Below are positions 36,446 to 45,645 of a stretch of DNA of 64,000 bases, piece by piece. The DNA is from Streptomyces sp. MNU76. Its GTDB lineage: Bacteria > Actinomycetota > Actinomycetes > Streptomycetales > Streptomycetaceae. Position 1 is the first letter of the stretch; each line of letters begins with the position of its first letter. The stretch spans positions 248,001 to 312,000 of the forward strand of contig NZ_JAJKLK010000003.1 in NCBI RefSeq assembly GCF_020982545.1, given 5' to 3'. The notes under the pieces were generated by a model. The model made no database searches. It was not told where the DNA came from and saw only the letters and a program-made list of their open reading frames with translations. Both the position numbers and the translations under genes were made by a program.

Positions 36446-37375
36446 ATGCGCAAAGGGCAGAACCGGTTCGTCGCGGGGTTTCTCCTGGTCCCCGTGGCGC
36501 TTTATCTGATCTTCGTGATCTGGCCGTACATCCAGACGTTCGGCTATTCGCTGACGGACTGGAAGGGCCAGTCCCAGACCTTCTCCTTCATCGGCCTGGA
36601 CAACTACACCGCGTTGTTCGAGGACGACATCTTCCTCCAGGCGATCTGGCACAACATCCTGTTCCTGGTGTTCATCCCGGTCATCACGATCCTGCTCGCG
36701 CTGTTCTTCGCCTTCATGCTGAACGCGGGCGGACGCGGCCGGGCCGGCGGGGTGTCCGGGGTCGCAGGGTCGGGCTTCTACAAGATCGTGTACTTCTTCC
36801 CGCAGGTGCTGTCGCTGGCGATCCTCGCGGTGCTCTTCGGCGCCGTGTACCGCAGCGACAGCGGCGGCATGCTCAACGGCCTGCTGATGAAACTGGGACT
36901 GGTCGACGAGAGCAGTCCCGTCGAGTGGCTGAACGAGCCGAACATGGTGCTCTGGGCCCTCATCCTGGTCGTCGTCTGGCACGGCGTCGGCTTCTACCTG
37001 GTGCTGTTCTCCGCCGCCATGCAGGCCATCCCGAGGGACATCTACGAGGCCGCGCTGATCGACGGCGCCGGCCGCGCCCACACCTTCTTCCGCATCACCC
37101 TGCCGCTGCTGTGGGACTCCGTGCAGACCGCCTGGGTCTACCTCGGCATCGCGGCCATGGACATGTTCATCCTGGTCTCGACGATGACGGCGGGGGAGTA
37201 CGGAGGCGGCCCCGACCACCACAGCGAGGTCATGGCGACCGTGATGATGCGGAACTTCCTGCTGTACGGCAGGAGCGGCTACGCCTGCGCGATGGGCGTC
37301 GTGATGTTGCTCCTCACCCTGATCGTGTCGGTGGTCATGCTGCGGGCCACCCGTCGCGAGCGCGTCGAGTTCTGA
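36446..37375 (+). CDS. ngcF: NgcF-like sugar ABC transporter permease
   Basis: A 309-aa membrane protein of the MalF type with six predicted helices. The cytoplasmic EAA loop, which contacts the ATPase, reads EAALIDGAGRAHTFFRITLP (about 215-234). It begins MRKGQNRFVAGFLLVPVAL with the first helix at about 9-30. AGGAAAA precedes the ATG at 36446. It pairs with the next permease gene, 19 bases downstream, to form the NgcFG channel used by the upstream binding protein. Confidence 0.9.
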   Translation: MRKGQNRFVAGFLLVPVALYLIFVIWPYIQTFGYSLTDWKGQSQTFSFIGLDNYTALFEDDIFLQAIWHNILFLVFIPVITILLALFFAFMLNAGGRGRAGGVSGVAGSGFYKIVYFFPQVLSLAILAVLFGAVYRSDSGGMLNGLLMKLGLVDESSPVEWLNEPNMVLWALILVVVWHGVGFYLVLFSAAMQAIPRDIYEAALIDGAGRAHTFFRITLPLLWDSVQTAWVYLGIAAMDMFILVSTMTAGEYGGGPDHHSEVMATVMMRNFLLYGRSGYACAMGVVMLLLTLIVSVVMLRATRRERVEF

Positions 37376-37394
37376 GCGGGAGAGACGACAGAAG

Positions 37395-38330
37395 ATGAGT
37401 GCACCCCTCAAGACCGCCTCGCGCGGCGACTCGGTCCCCACCGGCCCGACCGTGACCAAGCGGGGGTCCGGTGATCCCGGCGACGAGCGCGGGGAAGGCG
37501 TCGTCCTCAACGTCTTCTCGCACGGGTTCCTCGCCCTGTGGGCCCTGCTGATCGTGCTGCCGCTGCTGTGGCTGGTGCTCAGCTCCTTCAAGACCGACGC
37601 CCAGATCGGCGGCTCGGCCTTCGGCTGGCCGCAGAACTGGTCCCTGGACGTCTTCTCCCGGGCCTGGGACAAGGGCATCGGCGACTACTTCGTCAACACG
37701 GTCATCGTGCTGGTCTTCTCCGTGCCGCTGACCATGCTGTTCGGCTCGATGGCCGCGTACGTCCTGGCCCGCTACCCGTTCCGGGGCAACCGGCTGCTGT
37801 ACTACTTCTTCGTCGCCGGCGCGATGTTCCCCGTGTTCCTGGCCCTGGTGCCGTTGTTCTTCATGGTCAAACGGCTGGACATGCTGAACACCTACCAGGG
37901 GCTGATCCTGGTGTACGTCGCCTACTCGCTGCCGTTCACGGTGTTCTTCATGCACGCGTTCTTCCGGACGCTGCCCACCGCCGTCTTCGAGGCGGCCATC
38001 CTCGACGGGGCCTCGCACACCCGGACGTTCTTCCAGGTCATGCTGCCGATGGCCAAGCCCGGGCTGATCAGCGTCGGGATCTTCAACACCTTGGGGCAGT
38101 GGAACCAGTTCATCCTGCCCACCGTTCTCATGCAGCCGCAGAGCGGCGACGATCCCGAGCGGTACGTTCTCACCCAGGGCCTCATCCAGCTCCAGCAGCA
38201 GCAGGGCTACGCCTCGGACCTGCCCGTCCTCTTCGCCGGGGTCACCATCGCCATGATCCCCATGCTCGTCGTCTATCTCTCCTTCCAGCGACAGGTCCAG
38301 GCCGGCCTCACCTCGGCCACCCTCAAGTAG
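37395..38330 (+). CDS. ngcG: NgcG-like sugar ABC transporter permease
   Basis: A 311-aa MalG-type permease with six predicted helices and the EAA loop EAAILDGASHTRTFFQVMLP (about 200-219). The first 45 residues are polar and cytoplasmic. It follows ngcF after 19 bases and is the last gene of the importer operon. The start ATG at 37395 has GGGAGAG about 13 bases upstream. Substrate preference follows from the binding protein rather than from the permease itself. Confidence 0.9.
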   Translation: MSAPLKTASRGDSVPTGPTVTKRGSGDPGDERGEGVVLNVFSHGFLALWALLIVLPLLWLVLSSFKTDAQIGGSAFGWPQNWSLDVFSRAWDKGIGDYFVNTVIVLVFSVPLTMLFGSMAAYVLARYPFRGNRLLYYFFVAGAMFPVFLALVPLFFMVKRLDMLNTYQGLILVYVAYSLPFTVFFMHAFFRTLPTAVFEAAILDGASHTRTFFQVMLPMAKPGLISVGIFNTLGQWNQFILPTVLMQPQSGDDPERYVLTQGLIQLQQQQGYASDLPVLFAGVTIAMIPMLVVYLSFQRQVQAGLTSATLK

Positions 38331-38472
38331 CCGATCCCAGGACCCCAAGTAGCCGCAGAGTGACATTTAGTGGTCACTCGGCGGTCCCAGTTTCCGTCAA
38401 GGACTTGACTGCGGTAACCCGTTCAGCGGAGCTTGGAGTTCACAACTTGTAAGTGACCCGGGTTCCGCGGCT

Positions 38473-38486
38473 GTGACCTGGGTCAC
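38473..38486. promoter_or_regulatory. palindrome in the rok7B7 leader
   Basis: GTGACC-TG-GGTCAC is a perfect 6-bp inverted repeat 49-62 bases upstream of the rok7B7 start. A related GTGACCCGGGTT lies just before it at 38453-38464. The protein that binds is unknown; autoregulation is possible. Confidence 0.4.
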
Positions 38487-38534
38487 CCGGGCGGCGTGCG
38501 GGCCGCCCGGTCTGGGACGGGAGTGGATGAGTCG

Positions 38535-39734
38535 ATGGAGACTCCGGGGTCGCAGTCGTCGCTGCACCGAGCAAATCTCGAGCGCGTCGTACGGGCGGTG
38601 CGCCTCGCCGGGTCGCTCACGCAGGCGGAGATCGCCAGGGCCACCGGCCTGTCCGCGGCCACGGTCTCCAATATCGTGCGCGAGCTCAAGGACGGTGGAA
38701 CCGTCGAGGTCACGCCCACTTCGGCGGGCGGCCGCCGGGCGCGCGCGGTCTCGCTGAGCGGGGACGCGGGCATCGTGATCGGCGTGGACTTCGGGCACAC
38801 GCATTTGCGCGTCGCGATCGGGAATCTCGCCCATCAGGTGCTCGCCGAGGAGGCCGAGCCGCTGGACGTGGACGCCTCCTCGACGCAGGGATTCGACCGT
38901 GCGGAGCAACTGGTCACCCGGCTGATCGAGGCCACCGGGGTGGATCGTACGAAGGTCGCGGGCGTGGGGCTCGGGGTGCCCGGCCCGATCGACGTGGAGT
39001 CCGGGACGCTCGGCTCCACCGCGATCCTGCCGGGCTGGACCGGCACCAAGCCCGCCGCCGAGATGCAGGACCGCCTGGGCGTCGCCGTGCACGTGGACAA
39101 CGACGCCAACCTCGGCGCCCTGGGTGAGCTGGTCTGGGGCAGCGGCCGGGGCGTGCGGGACCTGGCCTACATCAAGGTTTCCAGCGGCGTTGGTGCCGGC
39201 CTGGTGATCGATGGCAAGATCTACAGAGGCCCGGGTGGCACAGCGGGAGAAATCGGGCATATTACTCTTGATGAATCCGGCCCGGTCTGCCGCTGCGGCA
39301 ACCGCGGCTGCCTGGAGACCTTCGCTGCCGCGCGCTATGTGCTGCCGCTCCTCCAGTCCAGCCACGGCACCGATCTGACCATGGAGGGGGTCGTACGGCT
39401 GGCGAGGGACGGGGATCCGGGCTGCCGTCGGGTGATCGCCGACGTCGGCCGACACATCGGAAGTGGAGTCGCCAATCTCTGCAATCTGTTGAACCCGAGC
39501 CGCGTGGTCCTCGGTGGCGATCTCGCCGAGGCCGGAGAGCTGGTTCTGGGACCCATAAGGGAGTCGGTCGGCCGGTACGCGATCCCGAGTGCCGCACGTC
39601 AACTCTCGGTGCTGCCAGGGGCACTTGGTGGCCGTGCCGAGGTCCTCGGGGCCCTGGCGCTGGCCCTCGGCGAGATGGGTGATTCGACCCTTTTGGACGG
39701 GACCCTCTCCGCAGCAACCCCTGTCTTCACTTAG
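38535..39734 (+). CDS. rok7B7: ROK-family transcriptional regulator (Rok7B7 type)
   Basis: A 399-aa regulator: N-terminal winged HTH (about 12-75, LTQAEIARATGLSAATVSNIV) followed by the ROK sugar-kinase-like domain. The zinc motif CRCGNRGCLE and the sugar-site DNDANLGALGE are present. By position between ngcEFG and the xylose importer it is the orthologue of SCO6008 (Rok7B7), which in S. coelicolor controls xylose transport, carbon repression and antibiotic production. The ATG at 38535 is preceded by GGGAG. A TTTACTTCTTGAC element before xylF fits, from memory, the published Rok7B7 consensus. Confidence 0.9.
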   Translation: METPGSQSSLHRANLERVVRAVRLAGSLTQAEIARATGLSAATVSNIVRELKDGGTVEVTPTSAGGRRARAVSLSGDAGIVIGVDFGHTHLRVAIGNLAHQVLAEEAEPLDVDASSTQGFDRAEQLVTRLIEATGVDRTKVAGVGLGVPGPIDVESGTLGSTAILPGWTGTKPAAEMQDRLGVAVHVDNDANLGALGELVWGSGRGVRDLAYIKVSSGVGAGLVIDGKIYRGPGGTAGEIGHITLDESGPVCRCGNRGCLETFAAARYVLPLLQSSHGTDLTMEGVVRLARDGDPGCRRVIADVGRHIGSGVANLCNLLNPSRVVLGGDLAEAGELVLGPIRESVGRYAIPSAARQLSVLPGALGGRAEVLGALALALGEMGDSTLLDGTLSAATPVFT

Positions 39735-39768
39735 AGAACGAAACACGCCGTTGCCAACCCGTTAAGGA

Positions 39769-39781
39769 TTTACTTCTTGAC
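39769..39781. promoter_or_regulatory. candidate Rok7B7 site in the xylF promoter
   Basis: TTTACTTCTTGAC agrees at every position with the Rok7B7 consensus TTKAMKHSTTSAV as I recall it from the S. coelicolor literature. It lies 79 bases upstream of xylF. The consensus is quoted from memory. Confidence 0.5.
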
Positions 39782-39859
39782 GTCGCACGTGTGGCCGAGT
39801 TGACTTCCAGCCACCTCGGCCGCAGCGCTGCGGCCCGTGTCAGGGAGGCACAACCCAAA

Positions 39860-40957
39860 ATGAACGCAACGATGCGTAGAGTCGTGATCGGCGCCACCGC
39901 GGTTTCGCTGGCGCTCTCCGTGGCCGCCTGTGGCAAGGCCGGCGACGACAACGACTCGGACAGCGGCAGCGGCTCGGACAGCAAGTCCATCGGCCTGCTC
40001 CTGCCCGACTCGGTCACCGCGCGGTACGAGAAGTTCGACAAGCCTTACTTCGAGGCCAAGGTCAAGGAACTCTGCGACGACTGCGACGTCCAGTACGCGA
40101 ACGCCGCGGCCGACCCGAACAAGCAGGCTCAGCAGATGAGCACCATGGTGACCAAGGGCGTCAAGGTCATCGTCGTCTCCGCCCAGGACTCCGCCGCCAT
40201 CAAGTCCTCCATCCAGTCCGCGGTGGACAAGGGCGTCAAGGTCGTCGCCTACGACCGTCTCGCCCAGGGCCCGGTCTCGGCCTACGTCTCCTTCGACAAC
40301 GTCAAGGTCGGCGAGCTGCAGGGCCAGGCCCTCCTCGACGCCCTCGGCGACAAGGCGACCGCCAAGTCCAAGGTCGTCATGATCAACGGTGACGACGCCG
40401 ACCCGAACGCCGGTCAGTTCAAGGAGGGCGCGCACAAGGCCCTCGACGGCAAGGTCGACATCGCCTACGAGCAGTCCGGCCTGTGGAAGGACACCGTCGC
40501 CGCCGAGAAGATGTCTGCGGCGATCACCCAGCTGGGCGCCAAGAACATCGCCGGCGTCTACGCGGCCAACGACGGCATGGCCGGTGGCATCGCCAACACC
40601 CTCAAGGGTGCGAAGATCAGTGGCATCCCCCTGACGGGTCAGGACGCCGAGCTCGCGGCCATCCAGCGGATCGTCGCCGGCACGCAGTCCTCCACGGTCT
40701 ACAAGGCCTACAAGCCGGAGGCCGACACGGCCGCCGAGCTCGCGGTCAACCTGCTGGAGGGCAAGGACATCAAGTCCCTGGCCGACACCGAGGTGACCAG
40801 CGGCTCCGGCGACAAGGTCCAGGCGAAGCTGCTGACCCCGGTCTCCGTGACCAAGGACAACATCAACGACACGGTGGTGAAGGACGGCCTCTACACGGTC
40901 GCCGACATCTGCACCGCCGAGTACGCCAAGGCCTGCAAGGAGGCCGGCCTCGAGTAG
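39860..40957 (+). CDS. xylF: xylose ABC transporter binding lipoprotein
   Basis: A 365-aa periplasmic-binding-type protein (family 4/RbsB-XylF). Lipobox SVAAC at about residue 24 follows a basic N-terminus. The hinge and sugar-site features NAAADPNKQAQQMSTMV, VAYDRLAQG, and VYAANDGMAGG are typical of XylF. It is the first gene of the xylFGH operon, directly downstream of rok7B7. The ATG at 39860 follows GGGAGG at about 10 bases. A large hairpin after the stop may protect its mRNA. Confidence 0.93.
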   Translation: MNATMRRVVIGATAVSLALSVAACGKAGDDNDSDSGSGSDSKSIGLLLPDSVTARYEKFDKPYFEAKVKELCDDCDVQYANAAADPNKQAQQMSTMVTKGVKVIVVSAQDSAAIKSSIQSAVDKGVKVVAYDRLAQGPVSAYVSFDNVKVGELQGQALLDALGDKATAKSKVVMINGDDADPNAGQFKEGAHKALDGKVDIAYEQSGLWKDTVAAEKMSAAITQLGAKNIAGVYAANDGMAGGIANTLKGAKISGIPLTGQDAELAAIQRIVAGTQSSTVYKAYKPEADTAAELAVNLLEGKDIKSLADTEVTSGSGDKVQAKLLTPVSVTKDNINDTVVKDGLYTVADICTAEYAKACKEAGLE

Positions 40958-41020
40958 TCGCTCGGGCCCATGGCCGCGCGGGGTCGTCCCGGTGACGACC
41001 CCCGCGGTCCCGTAGAACCT

Positions 41021-41071
41021 GTCCGACGCCCGCCCCGACTTCAGACCCCGCTTCCGGGGCGGGCGTCGGAC
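41021..41071. other. 17-bp intercistronic hairpin between xylF and xylG
   Basis: GTCCGACGCCCGCCCCG (41021-41037) pairs perfectly with its inverse at 41055-41071 around a 17-base loop. Placed between binding-protein and ATPase genes, it probably terminates part of the transcripts or stabilises the xylF message, giving an excess of binding protein. Confidence 0.75.
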
Positions 41072-41221
41072 GGAACCGCTGCCGACAGAGCAGCGGCCAC
41101 AAGCATGTCCACCTTGTAAGCCTTGTGCGAAGGCCCCTCGTCGATGGGGCCCGGCACATCCTCCGCGCCCGGTTCCTGGCGCGGCATCCCCGCCGGTCAG
41201 GCGGCGAAGGAGATGGTTCAC

Positions 41222-42004
41222 GTGTCCGCTACGCCCGTGCTGGCGTTGCGCGGAGTCTCCAAGCGATTCGGTGCGGTGCAGGCACTCACCGACGTCGAGC
41301 TGGAGGTCCACGCCGGTGAAGTGGTCGCCCTGGTGGGCGACAACGGCGCCGGAAAGTCCACCCTGGTCAAGACCATCGCGGGTGTCCACCCCATCGATGA
41401 GGGCGTCATCGAGTGGCAGGGCGCCCCGGTCAGGATCAACAAGCCGCACGACGCCCAGGGTCTCGGTGTCGCGACGGTCTACCAGGACCTCGCGCTCTGC
41501 GACAACCTCGACGTCGTCGGCAACCTCTACCTCGGTCGCGAGCTGCTGCACCGGGGCGTCATCGACGAGGTGACGATGGAGAAGAACTCCCGGGAGCTGC
41601 TGTCCACGCTCTCCATCCGGATCCCGAGCGTGCGGATCCCGATCGCGAGCCTCTCCGGCGGTCAGCGCCAGGTCGTCGCCATCGCCCGCGCCCTCATCGG
41701 TGACCCCAAGCTCGTCATCCTGGACGAGCCCACCGCCGCCCTCGGCGTCGAGCAGACCGCGCAGGTGCTCGACCTGGTCGAACGGCTGCGCGAGCGCAAC
41801 CTGGCCGTCATCCTCATCAGCCACAACATGGCCGATGTGAAGGCGGTCGCGGACACCGTCGCGGTCCTGCGTCTGGGCAGGAACAACGGCTCCTTCTCCG
41901 TGAAGGACACCAGTCACGAAGAGATCATCGCCGCGATCACGGGTGCCACGGACAACGCCGTGACCCGTCGCGCGGGGCGGCGCACCACGGAGGCGGCAAA
42001 GTGA
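41222..42004 (+). CDS. xylG: xylose ABC transporter ATPase, single-domain
   Basis: A 260-aa ATPase with Walker A GDNGAGKST, signature LSGGQRQ and Walker B VILDEPTAALG. E. coli XylG and RbsA are about 500 aa with two ATPase halves; this one has only one, as in other streptomycete XylG proteins. I place the start at GTG 41222 because AAGGAG ends at 41211, leaving 10 bases; the ATG at 41213 lies too close. It overlaps xylH by four bases (GTGA), so the two are translationally coupled. Confidence 0.93.
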   Translation: MSATPVLALRGVSKRFGAVQALTDVELEVHAGEVVALVGDNGAGKSTLVKTIAGVHPIDEGVIEWQGAPVRINKPHDAQGLGVATVYQDLALCDNLDVVGNLYLGRELLHRGVIDEVTMEKNSRELLSTLSIRIPSVRIPIASLSGGQRQVVAIARALIGDPKLVILDEPTAALGVEQTAQVLDLVERLRERNLAVILISHNMADVKAVADTVAVLRLGRNNGSFSVKDTSHEEIIAAITGATDNAVTRRAGRRTTEAAK

Positions 42005-43329
42005 GCGACACGTCCAAGACCGTGAAGAGCGATTCCGCGACCGCCGACGAGGGCCAGACCACGGTCGCCCCCGCCGACGACCCCACGGCGGCGCCGGTCA
42101 CCGTCGTCGACCCGCGTCTGCTGGTCCGCGAAGAGGGCCTCAAGGGCTATGTCACCGAGTTCAAGCGCAAGGTGAAGGGCGGCGAGCTGGGCTCGCTGCC
42201 GGTGGTCATCGGCCTGATCGTCATCTGGACGATCTTCCAGCTCCAGAACGATCGTTTCCTCAGCGCCGACAACCTCTCGAACATCAGCTACTTCCTCTCG
42301 GCCACCGGCATGCTCGCCATCGGCCTGGTCTTCGTGCTGCTGCTCGGCGAGATCGACCTGTCCGTGGGTTCGGTCAGCGGCCTGGCCTCCACCGTCTTCG
42401 CCGTGTTCGCGGTGAACAACGGTATGAATTCCTGGTTGTCGCTGGTCCTCGCGATCCTCACCGGTATCGCCATCGGCGCGCTGCACGGCTGGTTCTTCGC
42501 CAAGATCGGCGTACCCGCGTTCGTCGTCACCCTGGCCGGCTTCCTCGGCTGGAACGGCCTGATGCTGTGGCTGCTCGGTGAGAGCGGCACGATCAACATT
42601 CCCTCCGACGAGGGCCCGGTCCGCCTGCTCGGCCAGAGCTCCTTCTTCATGGACCAGGCCATCATCGGCGCGTACATCCTGGCCGGCCTCGCCGTGGTGC
42701 TCTCCCTCGTGGGCAACCTCAACGAGCAGCGCCGTCGCCGGGCTGCGGGTGTGCCGTTCCGTCCGACCAGCGAGATCCTGTTGCGCGTCGGCGTGCTCGC
42801 CCTCGCGTCCTTCACCGCCGCCGCCGTGCTCAACAACGCGTCCGGTGTCTCGAACGCGCTGGTGATCTTCCTGGCGGCGCTGGTGATCGTGGACTTCGTC
42901 CTGCGTCGTACGACCTACGGCCGTCAGGTCTTCGCGGTCGGCGGTGGCATCGAGGCGGCCCGCCGGGCCGGCATCAACGTGCCGATGATCCGGATCACCG
43001 TGTTCGCCCTCTCCGGCGGCTTCGCGGCGATCGGTGGCATGTTCTTCGTCGGTCAGACCGCGAGCGCGACACTGTCCGCCGGTGGCGGCAACGTCCTGAT
43101 GCTCGCCATCGCCGCCGCCGTCATCGGTGGCACCAGCCTCTTCGGCGGGCGGGGGTCGGTGTGGTCCGCGCTGCTGGGCATGCTCGTCATCCAGTCGATC
43201 CAGACGGGCCTCAACCTGCTGAACATGAACACCTCGATCCAGTACATGATCACGGGTGCGGTGCTGCTGGGTGCGGTCGTCATTGACTCCGTCAGCCGTA
43301 GGAGCCAGAAGGCGGCGGGTCGCGCCTGA
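42001..43329 (+). CDS. xylH: xylose ABC transporter permease
   Basis: A 442-aa BPD_transp_2-type permease. A polar N-terminal extension of about 55 residues precedes some ten hydrophobic helices. The family features GEIDLSVGSVSGL and AIAAAVIGGTSLFGGRGS are clear. It starts with GTG 42001 overlapping the xylG stop. A hairpin 20 bases after the stop closes the xylFGH operon. Confidence 0.93.
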   Translation: MSDTSKTVKSDSATADEGQTTVAPADDPTAAPVTVVDPRLLVREEGLKGYVTEFKRKVKGGELGSLPVVIGLIVIWTIFQLQNDRFLSADNLSNISYFLSATGMLAIGLVFVLLLGEIDLSVGSVSGLASTVFAVFAVNNGMNSWLSLVLAILTGIAIGALHGWFFAKIGVPAFVVTLAGFLGWNGLMLWLLGESGTINIPSDEGPVRLLGQSSFFMDQAIIGAYILAGLAVVLSLVGNLNEQRRRRAAGVPFRPTSEILLRVGVLALASFTAAAVLNNASGVSNALVIFLAALVIVDFVLRRTTYGRQVFAVGGGIEAARRAGINVPMIRITVFALSGGFAAIGGMFFVGQTASATLSAGGGNVLMLAIAAAVIGGTSLFGGRGSVWSALLGMLVIQSIQTGLNLLNMNTSIQYMITGAVLLGAVVIDSVSRRSQKAAGRA

Positions 43330-43348
43330 CCGCCGTCGGTGCGCTCAT

Positions 43349-43377
43349 GTGCCCGGTGCCTTCAAGGCGCCGGGCAC
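43349..43377 (+). terminator. hairpin after xylH
   Basis: GTGCCCGGTGCC pairs with GGCGCCGGGCAC (one T-G wobble) around a very short TTCAA loop, then TTCCGCTTGTTGT. This is the probable end of the xylFGH transcript. Confidence 0.75.
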
Positions 43378-43542
43378 TTCCGCTTGTTGTCGGACGTTTC
43401 GTACGGGTACGTCTGCGCAGGATGGTTTACGGCCGTTCGTGTGACACGGGACCCGACCGCCCGGCCGTCGGCCCGGTGCGCGGAAGATTAGACTTCGACG
43501 AGCCCGGTAACGCTCGAACAGCACTATCGCAAGGAGGCACGG

Positions 43543-45462
43543 GTGCCGCTGCTGACCCGCATCAGGGGACCGCGCGATCTGGACCGGCTCAGCCTGGAGG
43601 AGTTGGACCAGCTGGCGGAGGAGATCCGGACCTTCCTCGTCGAGGCGGTGTCGAAGACCGGCGGTCACCTCGGCCCCAACCTCGGCGTGGTCGAGCTCAC
43701 CATCGCCCTGCACCGGGTCTTCGACTCGCCCAAGGACAAGGTGCTGTGGGACACGGGCCACCAGTCCTACGTCCACAAGCTGCTGACCGGCCGCCAGGAC
43801 TTCTCCAAGCTGAAGATGAAGGGCGGCCTGTCCGGCTACCCCTCGCAGGCCGAGTCCGAGCACGACGTCATCGAGAACAGCCACGCCTCCACGGTGCTGG
43901 GCTGGGCCGACGGCCTCGCGAAGGCCAACCAGGTGCTCGAACGCGACGACCACGTGGTCGCGGTCATCGGTGACGGCGCGCTGACCGGCGGTATGGCCTG
44001 GGAGGCGCTCAACAACATCGCCGACGCCAAGGATCGCCCCCTGGTCATCGTCGTCAACGACAACGAGCGCTCGTACGCGCCGACCATCGGCGGCCTCGCC
44101 AACCACCTGGCCACGCTGCGGACGACGGACGGCTACGAGCGTTTCCTCGCCCGCGGCAAGGACCTGCTGGAGCGCACCCCGGTCGTCGGCCGGCCGCTCT
44201 ACGAGACGCTGCACGGCGCCAAGAAGGGCCTGAAGGACTTCATCGCCCCCCAGGGCATGTTCGAGGACCTCGGCCTGAAGTACGTCGGTCCGATCGACGG
44301 GCACGACATCGAGGCCCTGGAGTCCGCGCTCTCCCGTGCCAAGCGCTTCGGCGGGCCGGTCATCGTGCACTGCCTCACCGAGAAGGGCCGCGGCTACCAG
44401 CCCGCCCTCCAGGACGAGGCCGACCGCTTCCACGCCGTCGGCAAGATCCACCCGGACACCGGTCTGCCCATCACCTCCTCCGGCGCCGACTGGACCTCGG
44501 TGTTCGGCGAGGAGATGGTGAAGCTCGGCAAGGAGCGCGAGGACATCGTCGCCATCACGGCGGCCATGCTCCAGCCGGTCGGACTCGACAAGTTCGCCAA
44601 GGCCTTCCCCGAGCGGGTGTACGACGTCGGCATCGCCGAGCAGCACGGCGCCGTCTCGGCGGCGGGCCTCGCCACCGGCGGTCTGCACCCCGTCTTCGCG
44701 GTGTACGCCACCTTCCTCAACCGCGCCTTCGACCAGGTCCTGATGGACGTCGCCCTCCACAAGTGCGGTGTGACGTTCGTCCTGGACCGGGCGGGTGTCA
44801 CCGGCACCGACGGCGCCTCCCACAACGGCATGTGGGACATGTCGATCCTCCAGGTCGTCCCGGGGCTCAGGCTGGCCGCGCCGCGCGACGCCGACCAGGT
44901 CCGCGCCCAGCTGCGCGAGGCCGTCGAGGTCACCGACGCGCCGACCGTGGTGCGCTTCTCCAAGGGCGCCGTCGGTCCCGCCGTACCCGCGCTGCGCCGG
45001 GTCGGCGGCATGGACGTGCTGCGCGAGCCCGGCACCGACACCCCGGACGTGCTCCTCGTCTCCGTCGGCGCCCTCGCGCCGATGTGCCTGGAGATCGCCG
45101 ACCTGCTCGACAAGCAGGGCATCACCACGACGGTCGTCGACCCCCGCTGGGTCAAGCCCGTCGACGAGCACATGGCGCCGCTCGCCGACAAGCACCGTGT
45201 GGTCGTCACCGTAGAGGACAACTCCCGCGTCGGTGGCGTCGGCTCGGCCGTCGCCCAGGCACTGCGCGACGCCGGCGTGGACATCCCGCTGCGCGACTTC
45301 GGCATCCCGCCGCGCTTCCTCGACCACGCCTCCCGCGCCGAGATCCTGGCTGAGATCGGGCTCACCGCGCCCGACATCGCCCGCCAGGTCACCGGGCTGG
45401 TCTCCAAGCTCGACGGCCGCCTCGACGGCGCGCCCGCCGAGGCGGAACCGGCGCGCGACTGA
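43543..45462 (+). CDS. dxs: 1-deoxy-D-xylulose-5-phosphate synthase
   Basis: The 639-aa thiamine-diphosphate enzyme condenses pyruvate and glyceraldehyde-3-phosphate in the first step of the MEP isoprenoid route. The TPP motif [16 protein letters not shown] is complete, and the catalytic Glu lies in the [12 protein letters not shown] segment. The N-terminus [16 protein letters not shown] is standard for actinobacterial Dxs. GTG 43543 is fixed by AAGGAGG seven bases upstream. Length equals the family norm. Monocistronic, following the xylH terminator. Confidence 0.97.
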   Translation: MPLLTRIRGPRDLDRLSLEELDQLAEEIRTFLVEAVSKTGGHLGPNLGVVELTIALHRVFDSPKDKVLWDTGHQSYVHKLLTGRQDFSKLKMKGGLSGYPSQAESEHDVIENSHASTVLGWADGLAKANQVLERDDHVVAVIGDGALTGGMAWEALNNIADAKDRPLVIVVNDNERSYAPTIGGLANHLATLRTTDGYERFLARGKDLLERTPVVGRPLYETLHGAKKGLKDFIAPQGMFEDLGLKYVGPIDGHDIEALESALSRAKRFGGPVIVHCLTEKGRGYQPALQDEADRFHAVGKIHPDTGLPITSSGADWTSVFGEEMVKLGKEREDIVAITAAMLQPVGLDKFAKAFPERVYDVGIAEQHGAVSAAGLATGGLHPVFAVYATFLNRAFDQVLMDVALHKCGVTFVLDRAGVTGTDGASHNGMWDMSILQVVPGLRLAAPRDADQVRAQLREAVEVTDAPTVVRFSKGAVGPAVPALRRVGGMDVLREPGTDTPDVLLVSVGALAPMCLEIADLLDKQGITTTVVDPRWVKPVDEHMAPLADKHRVVVTVEDNSRVGGVGSAVAQALRDAGVDIPLRDFGIPPRFLDHASRAEILAEIGLTAPDIARQVTGLVSKLDGRLDGAPAEAEPARD

Positions 45463-45555
45463 CCCACCCGTGCGGCCCGAATGAGCCGGTTTCGCCATCC
45501 TTTACGGTGGTGAGACCGGCCCATTCGCGTGAAACCGCTCGCGCCGGGGCATACG

Positions 45556-45590
45556 CTCCCCCAGCTCTCGGCTTCGCTCGACCCGGGGGA
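45556..45590. repeat. Streptomyces-type intergenic repeat with hairpin ends
   Basis: CTCCCCCAGCTCTCGGCTT and the following CGCTCG...GGGGGA form a repeat recognised from intergenic regions of many streptomycetes. The TCCCCC and GGGGGA ends (45557-45562, 45585-45590) can pair. It lies 95 bases after the dxs stop and may serve as terminator. Confidence 0.55.
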
Positions 45591-45645
45591 CCCCCATCGC
45601 CCCCTCTCGATCATGTCGAGGACGACAAGCGTGGGAGGTACGCCC

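Noticed and set aside
38367..38382. AGTGGTCACTCGGCGG before rok7B7 as a DasR box
   Set aside because: Only the first seven bases match the dre consensus; the right half is unrelated.
41213..41221. ATG at 41213 as the xylG start
   Set aside because: It directly follows AAGGAG, which leaves no spacing; GTG 41222 is ten bases from the same site.
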